A program made the position numbers and the translations under genes. A model generated the notes under the pieces. The model was given only the letters and a program-made list of their open reading frames with translations, ran no database searches and was not told where the DNA came from. DNA of 64,000 nucleotides from contig CAUDNR010004411.1 of assembly GCA_958430865.1 (NCBI GenBank), positions 52,148-116,147 of the forward strand, read 5' to 3'. Below, in pieces: positions 12,955 through 23,191 of this stretch; the first letter of the stretch is position 1, and every line of letters starts with the position of its first letter. The DNA comes from Entrophospora sp. SA101 (lineage: Eukaryota; Glomeromycota; Glomeromycetes; Entrophosporales; Entrophosporaceae).

Positions 12955-14944
12955 TAAAAAGAAAACCAGATCTAACAAAAAAACTTTCTATCACTGGGAT
13001 CACAATACACTCCTTTGTCAAGAAACTTATCTCAATATGCTAGGGATTGGTAGAACTTATTTTGAACATATCAGAAATCACCTGATAAATAATGGTCTTC
13101 TACCAAGAATTCATGGCAATATTAAAAGAATGCCTCAATGGAAACTAAAATGGTGATTGATAAAAATGTTGCAGGAATAGTAAAGAATTTTCTGGAAAAT
13201 TATGCAAAAGTCCATGGATTACCAAGTCCAGGAAGAAGTATCAATAGAATAACCCAATCAATTGTATTCTTACCAGCTGAAATGAGTTACAAATCAGTGC
13301 ATAGAGATTTTCTAGCTGGTCTGGAAGAAAACAGCAAATTGAAATCCTTAAAATATGATGCATTCAGAGAGTTATGACATTAATTGACACCAGAGATTCA
13401 AATTATGAGTCCAAGGACTGATTTGTGTGATACTTTTCAACATTTTAGAGATGGTTTACATTATAATGCTTGACAAGAAGAAGAAGCCAAAGAATTACTT
13501 AAAAGATTTAAAGAACATCTGTCTAAGGCTAAACTAGAAAGAAATTATTATAATAAAAACACTAAATTGGCAATATTAAAAGAATGCCTCAATGGAAACT
13601 AAAATGGTGATTGATAAAAATGTTGCAGGAATAGTAAAGAATTTTCTGGAAAATTATGCAAAAGTCCATGGATTACCAAGTCCAGGAAGAAGTATCAATA
13701 GAATAACCCAATCAATTGTATTCTTACCAGCTGAAATGAGTTACAAATCAGTGCATAGAGATTTTCTAGCTGGTCTGGAAGAAAACAGCAAATTGAAATC
13801 CTTAAAATATGATGCATTCAGAGAGTTATGACATTAATTGACACCAGAGATTCAAATTATGAGTCCAAGGACTGATTTGTGTGATACTTGTCAACATTTT
13901 AGAGATGGTTTACATTATAATGCTCGCCAAGAAGAAGAAGCCAAAGAATTACTTAAAAGATTTAAAGAACATTTGTCCAAGGCAAGATTAGAAAGAAATT
14001 ATTATAATAAAAATACCAAATTAGCAGAAGAGCAAAGAAAATTAGTTAATCAAAATTATTCCAAGAGTAAAATGCAATATTGCAGCATTGATGCCACTGC
14101 TCATTACAGTTATGATTGAGCCCAAAATGTTCATGTGCCACATTTAGATCAACAAGTAAGTAAAATTTATTATCTTAGTCCATGTAAGGTTCATTTATTT
14201 GGTATTCAAGATGAAGCAGTAAGGGAACAAATTAATTATGTTCTTAATGAAAATGAGATTATAGGAAAAGGACCCAATGGAACTCTTAGCATGGTTTTTG
14301 ATGGAATTAAGAAATTGAACAAAGGTGAAAAGTATTTAAAGATTACTTGTGATAATGCTGGTGGACAAAATAAAAATAATGTAACTGTTTGGTTTTATTT
14401 ATATTTGGTAATTTGTGGTTATTATGAAAGTATTGAATTGAATTTCATGGTTCCTGGGTATACCAAATTCAAGCATGATGGTAATTTTGGCATGATTAAA
14501 AAACTCTACAGAAGAACAAGAATAGATTGTCTTGATCATGTGGTTGAGGTAATAAAAAAGTCTAGTCTAGTAGGATTGAATTAAGCTCAATGTTATGAAG
14601 GTGGAAGAAGTTTTCAATACTTAGATATTAAAGCAATTTTGGGAATATATTTTAAGAAATTACCAAGCATCCAGAAATATCAACATTTTCTTTTTGAAGC
14701 ATCTAATCTTTGTACAATAAAAGTTCAAGAAGTTGCTAATGGACTTTCTACTGAATTCAATTTATTGAAAACCAAGAAAACAGATATTTTGGAAGAAATT
14801 AGAACTTTATTTATTTTAGTGTTAACACCACCTCCTTTGGATTACAAAAGACAAGAATATCTTTACCAGAATATTTGTCCATTTGTGAAAGATGAATACA
14901 AAGATATTACTTGCTCAAGACCAATCTATACTGGCAATGAATAA
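12955..14944 (+). pseudogene. Decayed DUF7869-type transposase-like gene
   Basis: Reading across interruptions, the frame runs from a CQETYLNMLGI-like N-terminal segment through HGLPSPGR, FLPAEMSYKSVHRDF, TDLCDTCQHF, HYSYD and GKGPNGTLSMV. It continues to ITCDNAGGQNKNN and then VPGYTKFKHDGNFGMIKK. This order matches the repetitive DUF7869 family found in many animal and fungal genomes, where an Asp-Asn-x-x-Gly-Gln-Asn-Lys-Asn motif is diagnostic; a transposase-related role is probable but not proved. It is not functional here: a frame change near 13140, in-frame stops at 13375, 13829 and 14118, another near 14582, and an internal tandem duplication. The C-terminal part (14639-14944) ends CSRPIYTGNE and stop. 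The 5' end abuts the mL40 pseudogene. Confidence 0.75.
13115..14022. repeat. 454-bp tandem duplication inside the transposase-like gene
   Basis: Copy one (13115-13568) and copy two (from 13569) start with the same GGCAATATTAAAAGAATG and encode an identical 79-residue stretch starting METKMVIDKN. Near their 3' parts they differ: copy one has TTT and TGA where copy two has TGT and CGC. Copy two continues into the rest of the gene, so copy one is the extra, more decayed unit. Confidence 0.93.
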
Positions 14945-15250
14945 AATATTAGAATAAAATCGCCTCTATGACTCCTTACTGTCATTAAGTTTAATAAGTT
15001 TAATCTTTTGACAAATATTGTTACTTTTAAAGTAAAAAGTACTAAAATAATTATTTACTTAACATACTCTCATCAGGAAATTAATTTAGTGTAAACTTGT
15101 GTAAATCTTATGATGCCAACATAATATTGTGTAAATCTTATGGTGCCAACATAAGTTTTACACTTTTTTATTATTAAACTTACGATTGATACATGCAAAT
15201 TTTTTTTATATTTTCTGGATGCTAAGGATATAAGTATATTAAATGAATAA
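14945..15250. other. AT-rich spacer with palindromic repeat
   Basis: Noncoding as far as I can see. Contains the direct and palindromic repeat described at 15099-15163, which may mark one edge of the neighbouring decayed element. Confidence 0.5.
15099..15163. repeat. Direct repeat with 35-bp near-palindrome (possible transposon terminus)
   Basis: GTGTAAATCTTATGATGCCA (15099 on) is repeated 30 bp later as GTGTAAATCTTATGGTGCCA (15129 on). The second copy continues to TTTTACAC at 15163, making a near-perfect 35-bp palindrome bounded by GTGTAAA and TTTACAC. Such termini are typical of short inverted-repeat transposons; which element it belongs to is unknown. Confidence 0.6.
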
Positions 15251-15372
15251 ATAAAAAAGGGAATAAACAAGAAAATCACGACAAATATCCTAAAAGAACA
15301 ACAACAAGCAAATAAAGAACTATTAAACAAAATTGCTGATTTAGAAAAGCAGTTAGCTGATAAAGATCAAGA
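15251..15372 (+). other. Coiled-coil coding fragment running into the assembly gap
   Basis: An open frame begins after TAA at 15248-15250 and reads into the run of N. Its translation includes ILKEQQQANKELLNKI followed by ADLEKQLADKDQ, a heptad-like, charged coiled coil. No start codon is visible, and the rest is hidden in the gap. Coding is likely from composition; identity unknown. Confidence 0.4.
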
Positions 15373-16099
15373 NNNNNNNNNNNNNNNNNNNNNNNNNNNN
15401 NNNNNNNNNNNNNNNNNNNNNNNNNNNNNNNNNNNNNNNNNNNNNNNNNNNNNNNNNNNNNNNNNNNNNNNNNNNNNNNNNNNNNNNNNNNNNNNNNNNN
15501 NNNNNNNNNNNNNNNNNNNNNNNNNNNNNNNNNNNNNNNNNNNNNNNNNNNNNNNNNNNNNNNNNNNNNNNNNNNNNNNNNNNNNNNNNNNNNNNNNNNN
15601 NNNNNNNNNNNNNNNNNNNNNNNNNNNNNNNNNNNNNNNNNNNNNNNNNNNNNNNNNNNNNNNNNNNNNNNNNNNNNNNNNNNNNNNNNNNNNNNNNNNN
15701 NNNNNNNNNNNNNNNNNNNNNNNNNNNNNNNNNNNNNNNNNNNNNNNNNNNNNNNNNNNNNNNNNNNNNNNNNNNNNNNNNNNNNNNNNNNNNNNNNNNN
15801 NNNNNNNNNNNNNNNNNNNNNNNNNNNNNNNNNNNNNNNNNNNNNNNNNNNNNNNNNNNNNNNNNNNNNNNNNNNNNNNNNNNNNNNNNNNNNNNNNNNN
15901 NNNNNNNNNNNNNNNNNNNNNNNNNNNNNNNNNNNNNNNNNNNNNNNNNNNNNNNNNNNNNNNNNNNNNNNNNNNNNNNNNNNNNNNNNNNNNNNNNNNN
16001 NNNNNNNNNNNNNNNNNNNNNNNNNNNNNNNNNNNNNNNNNNNNNNNNNNNNNNNNNNNNNNNNNNNNNNNNNNNNNNNNNNNNNNNNNNNNNNNNNNN
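15373..16099. other. Assembly gap (727 N)
   Basis: Run of undetermined bases. It hides the end of the coiled-coil fragment and the 5' part of the haem peroxidase gene. Confidence 0.99.
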
Positions 16100-17448
16100 G
16101 GTAACCGAGGAAAATTAAAGATGGATGGGAAAAATTATCCAATGAATTATCCGACTAGCGATATGATCGGAGGATTTCTTAATCGAGCAAATAATATTTT
16201 CACACTTGCAATTCAGATCATTTGGATGCGTGAACATAATAGATTGTGTAATCAATTTTATGATGATCATGGTGATTCGTGGACCGATGATCAATATTTT
16301 GAAGAGGCTGTAAGCAATCAATTAAAGTTGTTTGAGATGATTATTATTATAACAATCTATTAACAATTATCTTATATTTGATTTAATTAGAGAAAATGGA
16401 ATATTGCATTTTATCAAAAAGTAGTAACCGAAGAGTACCTTGGCATCATTCTTGGTAAACCATTGCCACCATATCAACAATATAATGAGAATCTAGTACC
16501 AGGAGTTGATCTTTTCTTCGCAACAATAACATTCAAATATGTTCACAGCGAACTTGGGTAAATCAATCAATCAATTATCATGTAATTTTCTAATTATAAT
16601 CATTAATTATATAAATTATTGACGTTATTTATTATTGATGATAGCAATAATTATCATATACAAGATGAATTTGGAGAATTGCTTGCAGATCTAACATTAG
16701 ATAACATTTTACAAATTCAATTGTTGGAAAAATTTGGAATAGAAAAGATTTTGAGATCAATGTCCCTACAACATCAAGAAGAATTGGATATTTATTATTC
16801 CGATGCTATGAGAAATGCTACAACCATTGAACCGCGTATTTATGATATTGCAGCTTTTGATGTTTTAAGAGCCAGAGACAGAGGTATGACAACTGCATTT
16901 TTATGTATGTTAATATGCACATGTAAAAACATGAATATTTTTTTTGAAAAAAGACTTGAAATTTTGTAGGAATTGCTTTGTATAATGATGCTCGTCAAGC
17001 ATATGGGCTAACAACAAAGAAAACTTGGCAAGGGATAACATCAGTTAAAATATTACAAGATTATCTGCAACAATTGTATCCTAATGGACCTAATCAATTA
17101 GAAACTTTCGTTGGTGCAATAGTTGAAGATCATTTGGATGGATCAAATTTTGGTGAATTAATGAGCATTAGTATGTTCACTCAGGTAGCCTTTATTTTCA
17201 TTAATCACTAACTCATCAACACACCCACTCATTTGTGCTTTATTAAATTTATTTTATAGTTTACTAAAATCAGAGATTCTGATAAATTTTGGTGGGAGAA
17301 TGGCAACATGTTTACTGATGTTGAAAGAATCACAGATGATTTCAGAAAAATAAAGATTTTTTTTTTTGAAATTTACCACCCAACGAAAAAAAAAATTCTT
17401 TCCCAAAAAATTAGGTTTGAAAAAGATTTAACTTTTCTGGTTCATTGA
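16100..17448 (+). pseudogene. Animal-type haem peroxidase, 5' end in gap and 3' truncated
   Basis: Exons 16100-16309, 16391-16557, 16645-16883, 16970-17184 and 17260 onward join in frame. They give the central part of an animal-type (cyclooxygenase/peroxinectin-like) haem peroxidase: REHNRLC, SWTDDQYFEEA, VHSELG (candidate proximal-haem histidine), RARDRGIALYN and DSDKFWWENGNMFTDVERI. The fungal members are mostly fatty-acid oxygenases, but substrate cannot be told here. Similarity stops at FRKIK (17355), then a poly-T/A-rich tail is read to TGA at 17446-17448. The end of the catalytic domain, and any cytochrome P450 half, is absent. The distal histidine region would lie in the gap. Either a pseudogene truncated by insertion or a misassembly at the gap. 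Confidence 0.75.
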
Positions 17449-17575
17449 TCATGCCTCTCCTCACCTTGCAAAGCATTGGATGCAACGCTTGAAACATTTG
17501 CCGTACGACACAATTTCGCCAAATATGGTGAAAATGTTGATCGTGCCAAAAGCTGAAAAAACCAAGCGCGGCTAA
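17441..17575 (+). other. Coding-like fragment of unknown origin in GC-richer patch
   Basis: A 44-codon open stretch ends in TAA at 17573. It translates to a basic, protein-like sequence including HASPHLAKHWMQRLKHL and ending in KAEKTKRG. It sits in a patch (17450-17660) clearly richer in G+C than its surroundings, immediately after the break in the peroxidase, so it may be part of whatever inserted there. No ATG-led gene can be built. Confidence 0.25.
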
Positions 17576-17978
17576 ACGCAAAAGGAGACAATCAGCGAGA
17601 AACCTGCACGAAGGTCGCTCGCCCTACTGATTTTGGAAGGTGGTCATGACACGGCAATGTTTCATTTCTTACTTGTGTTAATAAAAAAACAATAAAACCG
17701 GCCTGACCCAAAAAATAAATCAGAGTTTCACGGGAATGAACTGATTTCTTAAGAATTAATAGGACATGGACAAGGATATGACAATGATATGACAATGACA
17801 TAGACAATGATAATTCCATTATCATTAGGATAAAAATAATTTTTTGGGAACAAATTTTTTACTTTCATTGGGTGTTTGATTTAAAAAAAGGATCAAAAAT
17901 TCTGATTGAAATTGGTTCCTTTGATTCCTTATAGATCAAATCAAATTGAATGATATTATTGAAACTAGCCAACACTTA
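17576..17978. other. Spacer with short ATGACA-type repeats
   Basis: No gene seen. Around 17760-17815 several near-copies of GGACATGG and ATGACAATG occur in tandem. This lies downstream of the unrecognised minus-strand gene. Confidence 0.4.
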
Positions 17979-19177
17979 TCAAATGTATGTAAAAAAATAT
18001 ACTTTAATCAAACAGAAAAGAACGGGATTTGCATTTGGATATTTACATGCTAATTCATCTAACATATACAAATAACCAATGAATCCTTTTACATGATCCC
18101 ATGTTGAACGGAGTTTATCAATCAAACCATGCCCGCCACTCATTTCTAAATGTGCAAGTTTTAGATTACTAGCTTTAAATACCCCATCACAGAGTTGTGA
18201 AATATCCAATTGTTTATATCGTGATCTGCACGAGTCTATACAATCCAATGCTACTTCCCCACTGTAAAGGCAAAAAACCAGTCAAGGTAGAGAAAAATCA
18301 ATCATACAGAGAAAACATAATATATATATTTATACAGGATTGACAACTTACGGTACATATTTTAAACGAGATTCTAAGCCTTCTAATAGCCACATTAATG
18401 TCGGGTGGATGATAAAACCACCATAACTTGCTTCAGAAGCATTTCCACTTGACATTACTGAATTCGGGGAAAATACAAGTTCATTACTGCAATGAACAAG
18501 TAGAAAAATTCTCATTAGTTGTTCACCACTCTAGTTGTATCTGAAAAAAATTTTTTTTTGTATGTTTAATATACAAATGCTCACAATTGATTGATCACTC
18601 GAGAAAAAAAATAAGTTGATCAGATTTCATCGTTTTTAATATCATTGTGGTAGAATAAATTGTTGCCCGTATTTCAGCTTTGGTTTGCTGCTTATAGATC
18701 ACAAATGTAAATAAAATAACAAACTAATTAAAGCACTTAAAAAAACTTACTTCATTTAAAATTATTTTTATCAAAAATTCCTGTGCTTCTTCATCAAGAC
18801 GTGATACAAATGGTGTGCAAATTGATTGTATCATTATGTAGTCATCTTCCAAAATCCATTTTGGGCATACAATTCCTCCTCCGCATCTTATTATACTAAA
18901 TTTTTCTGGCCTAAAATTAAAAGTTTTTTAAGTATTTACAAAAGAAAATACAAAAATACCTCTAATGTTTAAATTAGACTAACATTAGTGAATGCTCTGC
19001 TTCGGAACTGGCTTTATAGAGAACTTCTTTTCCAGAAATTTCAGAAGGCCATATCCATTTATCCCAATTAGGTGTTTCTTTAGCATGGATTTCTGCTTCA
19101 GTTTCATCTGTTTCCAATACAGAAGCATTCAGAATTTCTTGATCATCAAAATAAGATCCAGTTAACCCGCAATAAAT
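17979..19177 (-). CDS. Unrecognised multi-exon protein (5' end uncertain)
   Basis: I do not recognise the family. Exons fitted on the minus strand: up to 19177-18984, 18910-18751, 18690-18599, 18486-18352 and 18261-17979, joined by short GT-AG introns in a continuous frame. The translation contains WDKWIWPSEISGKEVLY, IIRCGGGIVCPKWILEDDY, then a helical stretch rich in Leu/Ile, a Gly/Ser-rich GFIIHPTLMWLLEGL, and GGHGLIDKLRSTWDHVKGF. It ends soon after YPNANPV; the final exon may instead splice on at GTATAT near 18001. The first exon has no ATG and is preceded by TGA at 19178-19180, so a further 5' exon must exist or the gene is truncated. No signal peptide or transmembrane segment is evident. 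Function unknown. Confidence 0.5.
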
Positions 19178-19180
19178 TCA

Positions 19181-20087
19181 ACAAAAAATTTATTAGATAA
19201 TTAATTTTCATTATAAAAAAATTTTTTTAATCTTGTCTATTATATTTGGAGGGAACGAAGAGCATAGATAGTGGTGGTGAAGGAAAGAGTTGTTGCAACA
19301 GTGAGGAGGATGATTGTGGTAATAAGTAGGATGATGTGATTTCGAAACTTTCCCCCACTACTTAATTGATATTATTCACCTTATTCAGAATTGGAATTCT
19401 TGAAGGTTTAGGTTCAAGAGCATCGCTTCTAATTACATCAAGAAATTAAATATTGAGCTAGAGTGACGGCAAGTGGCAAGTGATAACCACCACCATCCTT
19501 AAAATACTTACCCAAAATATTTGTCACAACCGGTTTCTTTTTGTCTCTTGAGGCATTATTTTTTAAAAAAATGATATTCTTATTATTGGTATACTATTTT
19601 AAAGTCCTAGTCATGAAGTCAAAAAAAAACTACCGCCTAACAAGATATTAAAGGCATTAGGTAAACAAAATTCATGCAACATATATTAATATGAGTTTGA
19701 TGAAAAAAAAATTTTTTCACAAGTTTGTGAAACTATCAATCTAACAGATAATAATAATAATGTCAAAAATAAATAGTTGAAATAGAGAAAATATCCTATC
19801 CACAAAAATTTTGGATAGTAATAATTCACATTATACAACTCTTAAAAAATTTTTAGAACCAAGCTTATCATCGTCATCTTACCTATATAGTGCTAGTTGG
19901 CACGTGATTGTTTTTATTGTATAATATTGATCTACATTCAATGGCAAATGATTTTACAAATTCCCTTGGATAAATCAGATTCATCCTAAATACTAAAATT
20001 ATATATAATCAATTCCCCCAAAAATTTTGCACCTAAAATATTTTACATATATAATAAAATAACAATTCATAAGCAAAAAAAACAAAT
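19181..20087. other. Intergenic region
   Basis: AT-rich with a short GA/GT-rich patch at about 19250-19340. It should contain the missing 5' exon of the gene downstream on the minus strand, but I find no convincing start. Confidence 0.4.
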
Positions 20088-22142
20088 TTATTCTTTAATA
20101 TATTTCTTTAATTTTTTCAATGCTGTAGCAGCTTGATCTAAAGTTTCATCAGTTTTACAAAAAGCAAATCTAGCATAATCGTAAGCCATCCATTTATTCT
20201 CATCACAATAAAACTCGCTAGGCGGAATTGTCACAACACCGATTTCTTTTGCCATCCAATAACAAACTTTATAATCTTTTGTCCTGGATTGTATGACTTC
20301 TGGGTATTCAAAGTCTGATGGGATGTTGATTTTTGAGGTGTTGGCTAGTATGAAATAACTTCCTTGTGGTATTGTATATGGTAATCCAGCATCAGATAGT
20401 GCATTCATTAATTTTTCACGACGTAATTTATATTGTTCACAATTTTCTTCATAATAATTTGACTCGTCAGCTTTTTCTAAAGAAATAGCCAGTGCTTCCT
20501 TTTTTTTTAAAAAAGATATTATTGTTAATGTTATTATTAATTACTTATTTATTTAATAAAATAAGTTTTATTTTTTAAAAAAATAGATTCAATAATATAC
20601 CTGAAGTGGTGAATTTACACAAAATACAATTCTAGTATGTGCAGATAATACAGTCTTTATCAATTTTTCTGGTCCTATCGACCATCCAACACGCCAACCA
20701 GTAACACCGAAAGTTTTACCTCCACTTCCAACAGTTATTGTGCGATCCCACATTCCTGGAAGATTGGCAATGCGTTCATGAACATCTGGTTTAAAATAAA
20801 GTCTATCATACTATAAATTAAAATTGTCAATTTTTATAAATTATCATTATTAATAATGTGTGTGTGTGTGTGTGTGTAAATGTACATATTATTAAATTTA
20901 TTTATTTCAATAATTACCACTTCATCACTAATAACCAACAAATTATGTTTTTGAGCAATTTTAGCAATTTCCATCATTTCATCAATAGAAAAAACTTTTC
21001 CAACAGGATTATGAGGAGTATTAAAAACAATCATTTTACTTTTTTTTGTGATTTTTGATTCCAATTCATTAAAATCCAATTTCCAATCTGCTGAAGAAAT
21101 CACCTTATTAATGATGTCACCTTGCGGTCTTAATGGCACATAGACTGGTACGCCACCATTCATTGTAATATTTGACTTAATAATAATATATATATGTGAT
21201 TACATTTAGTAAAATATATGCATACAGTATACATACGAATACAAAATAAATAAATACATATATTCTTACAATATATTGATCAAAAAAAGGTTCAATCAAA
21301 ATTACTTCATCACCTTCATCCAAAAATCCTGCAAAAATAGAATAAAGTCCTTCATTTGCGCCAGCAGAAATTACAATTTCAGTCTCGGGATCCAATGTTC
21401 TGTTGTTTAATAAAGGCCCATAAGTATTTGCTAATGCTTGCCTTAAACGAATTCTACCTTTAGGATGACTTTTTTTTAAAAAGAAAAATTGATGATTATG
21501 TAATTGTGAATATATATGATTATAATTATAATGTTCAGATAGATAATGTATTAGAAAAAATTAACCTATATTGATTACTATCTTGATAAAGTAAAACATC
21601 TTTAGCCGCTTCCTTTACAAAATCTGGAGGTGGAAAACTTGTAAATATACATATATATGTGTTTAAATAAAATTACTTGATAATTAAAAACAAATTGATA
21701 GCGCATATAATTTCATTTACTTCATAAAACCTTGTCCCAAGTTTACAGCATTAAGTCTTGCAGCCAAGGGTGTGAAAATAGACCATACTTATCATCACAC
21801 AGTAATTATAGCAATTACAATAATGAATGATTTGTTAATAAAAAAATTTTATCAATCAATTTAAGTAAAATAATTTATTTTTTTAAAAGAAAATAAAAAA
21901 TCACCATCTTGTTTAAAATGAGAAACTTTTTCTGATACTTTAATTGAAGTTCCATCAGAAGTACTACTATTACTAGTCATGTTTTGTTTGTTTTTTAAAG
22001 AAAAAGATAGTTTGATGTTGTTGCCGCAGATTCTATTATTATGGTAATGACGAAATTGATTAAAAGGGGAGAAAAACTTTATATTTTTTCTTTGAAATCT
22101 ATGCATTTTTGAATCATTATTTGTGTTACGTATGCCATGCAA
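20088..22142 (-). CDS. Kynurenine aminotransferase / glutamine transaminase K family (Bna3-like)
   Basis: PLP-dependent class I aminotransferase; family members convert kynurenine to kynurenate or act as cysteine-conjugate beta-lyases. Exons: 22142 (or 21980)-21905, 21787-21721, 21637-21566, 21468-21270, 21175-20918, 20810-20601, 20498-20088. From the ATG at 21980 the product is 430 aa, from 22142 it is 484 aa, both in frame. Seen: LNAVNLGQGFMNFPPPDFV near the N-terminus, SAGANEGLY, NTPHNPVGKVF, SDEVYDRLYF and the cofactor lysine in GSGGKTFGVTGWRVGW (Lys256 of the short form). The 54-residue extension is rich in Arg, Lys, His, Asn and Ser with few acidic residues, like a mitochondrial presequence. 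Intron 3 of the minus-strand order contains a (GT)n run. Kynurenine-type substrate is inferred from family resemblance. Confidence 0.92.
20857..20877. repeat. (GT)n dinucleotide microsatellite in an intron
   Basis: About ten TG units inside the intron at 20811-20917 of the aminotransferase gene. Confidence 0.9.
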
Positions 22143-22908
22143 TCTATAAAAACAAGTAAAAACTTGCTTGCATTAGCATTAGACAAGATAATACTAACGC
22201 ATGTTCTTATAATGATCCGGGAACTTAAAAAAATCTTTGATATTAATATTATTGCATTTTTGAACGAATCACGAAATCGCAATTTTTTGAAATTTAAGCA
22301 CGTGGCGCAGCAATATGGGTCTTTAGACCGAGCCAACCATATTAATAATATATTAACATTAAAAATATCTGTATTCGTGTATATTTTATTTTGGTATTTC
22401 GTATTATTATTATATATTTGGAAGGTATTAACGAAAATAATCCCAAATGGGATAATTCGCCCAGGCTGGGATATTAATTAATTAAACATGATATAAGGAA
22501 CAAGAATTCGCTGTACTTTAAAAGTGACTTTGTAATAAGTTAACTTAATAGTATGTTTTCGTGTAATTGATACACTTTGGGTTCTCTGAAAATTTTGCTG
22601 TAATGTACCATTGATTTAATAAAATCTATTTGAATCTACTAAAACAATTAAACAAAGGATAAATTTGTTATTTATCAAAAAAAAGAAATAAAAGATTTGG
22701 ACTGAGATTGATGTATCAAAAAAATGCAACATTAAAAATCATTAAACTTTATACATTAAATATGCTATTTAAATTGACTATTACTTGTGTGATCAATTCC
22801 ATAAAGGAACAAATTCAATTATTTCGCAATAAAAGCTATTTGTTTGTTTATTTATTGTTGTTTTTTTGATTTTAGTATTAATGCATGGTTTCTATTCGTA
22901 ATACGGTC

Positions 22909-23041
22909 AGAACTCGTTAAACCGAAGTCAATATTTTCGAAAAAAAACTTCGATTTAAAAAACCTTAATAAAATCGGCTTATTGAGGTAAATTTAATATA
23001 AAACAACATCGGTTTATCAAAGCATTGTCTTAACGAGTTCT
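22909..23041. mobile_element. Inverted-repeat element (AGAACTCGTTAA termini)
   Basis: Perfect 12-bp inverted repeats, AGAACTCGTTAA at 22909-22920 and TTAACGAGTTCT at 23030-23041, flank 109 bp with internal partial complementarity around CCGAAGT/ACTTCG. Size and termini resemble pogo/Tc1-type MITEs. A TA sits close to, but not exactly at, the ends, so the insertion footprint is unclear. Confidence 0.55.
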
Positions 23042-23047
23042 AAATGT

Positions 23048-23191
23048 ACGTTTTATTCGATTTTATTCGTTTTATTCGTTTATTCATTATTATTATTCGT
23101 TTTATTCGCTTTATTCGTTTTATTTGCTTTTATTCATTTTATTTGCTTTTATTCATTTTAATTGCTTTATTTGCATTATTCGTTTTATTCA
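23048..23191. repeat. Degenerate tandem array of TTTATTCG
   Basis: More than ten imperfect units of TTTATTCG, TTTATTTGC and related forms in tandem, seen directly. The same word occurs in the palindromic element at 30093-30247. Confidence 0.8.

Noticed and set aside
15276..16142. Long minus-strand frame across the assembly gap
   Set aside because: Consists almost entirely of undetermined bases, so it carries no information.
22137..22481. 114-codon plus-strand open frame divergent from the aminotransferase
   Set aside because: Overlaps the aminotransferase start, has no recognisable domain, and is hydrophobic as expected of AT-rich random sequence.
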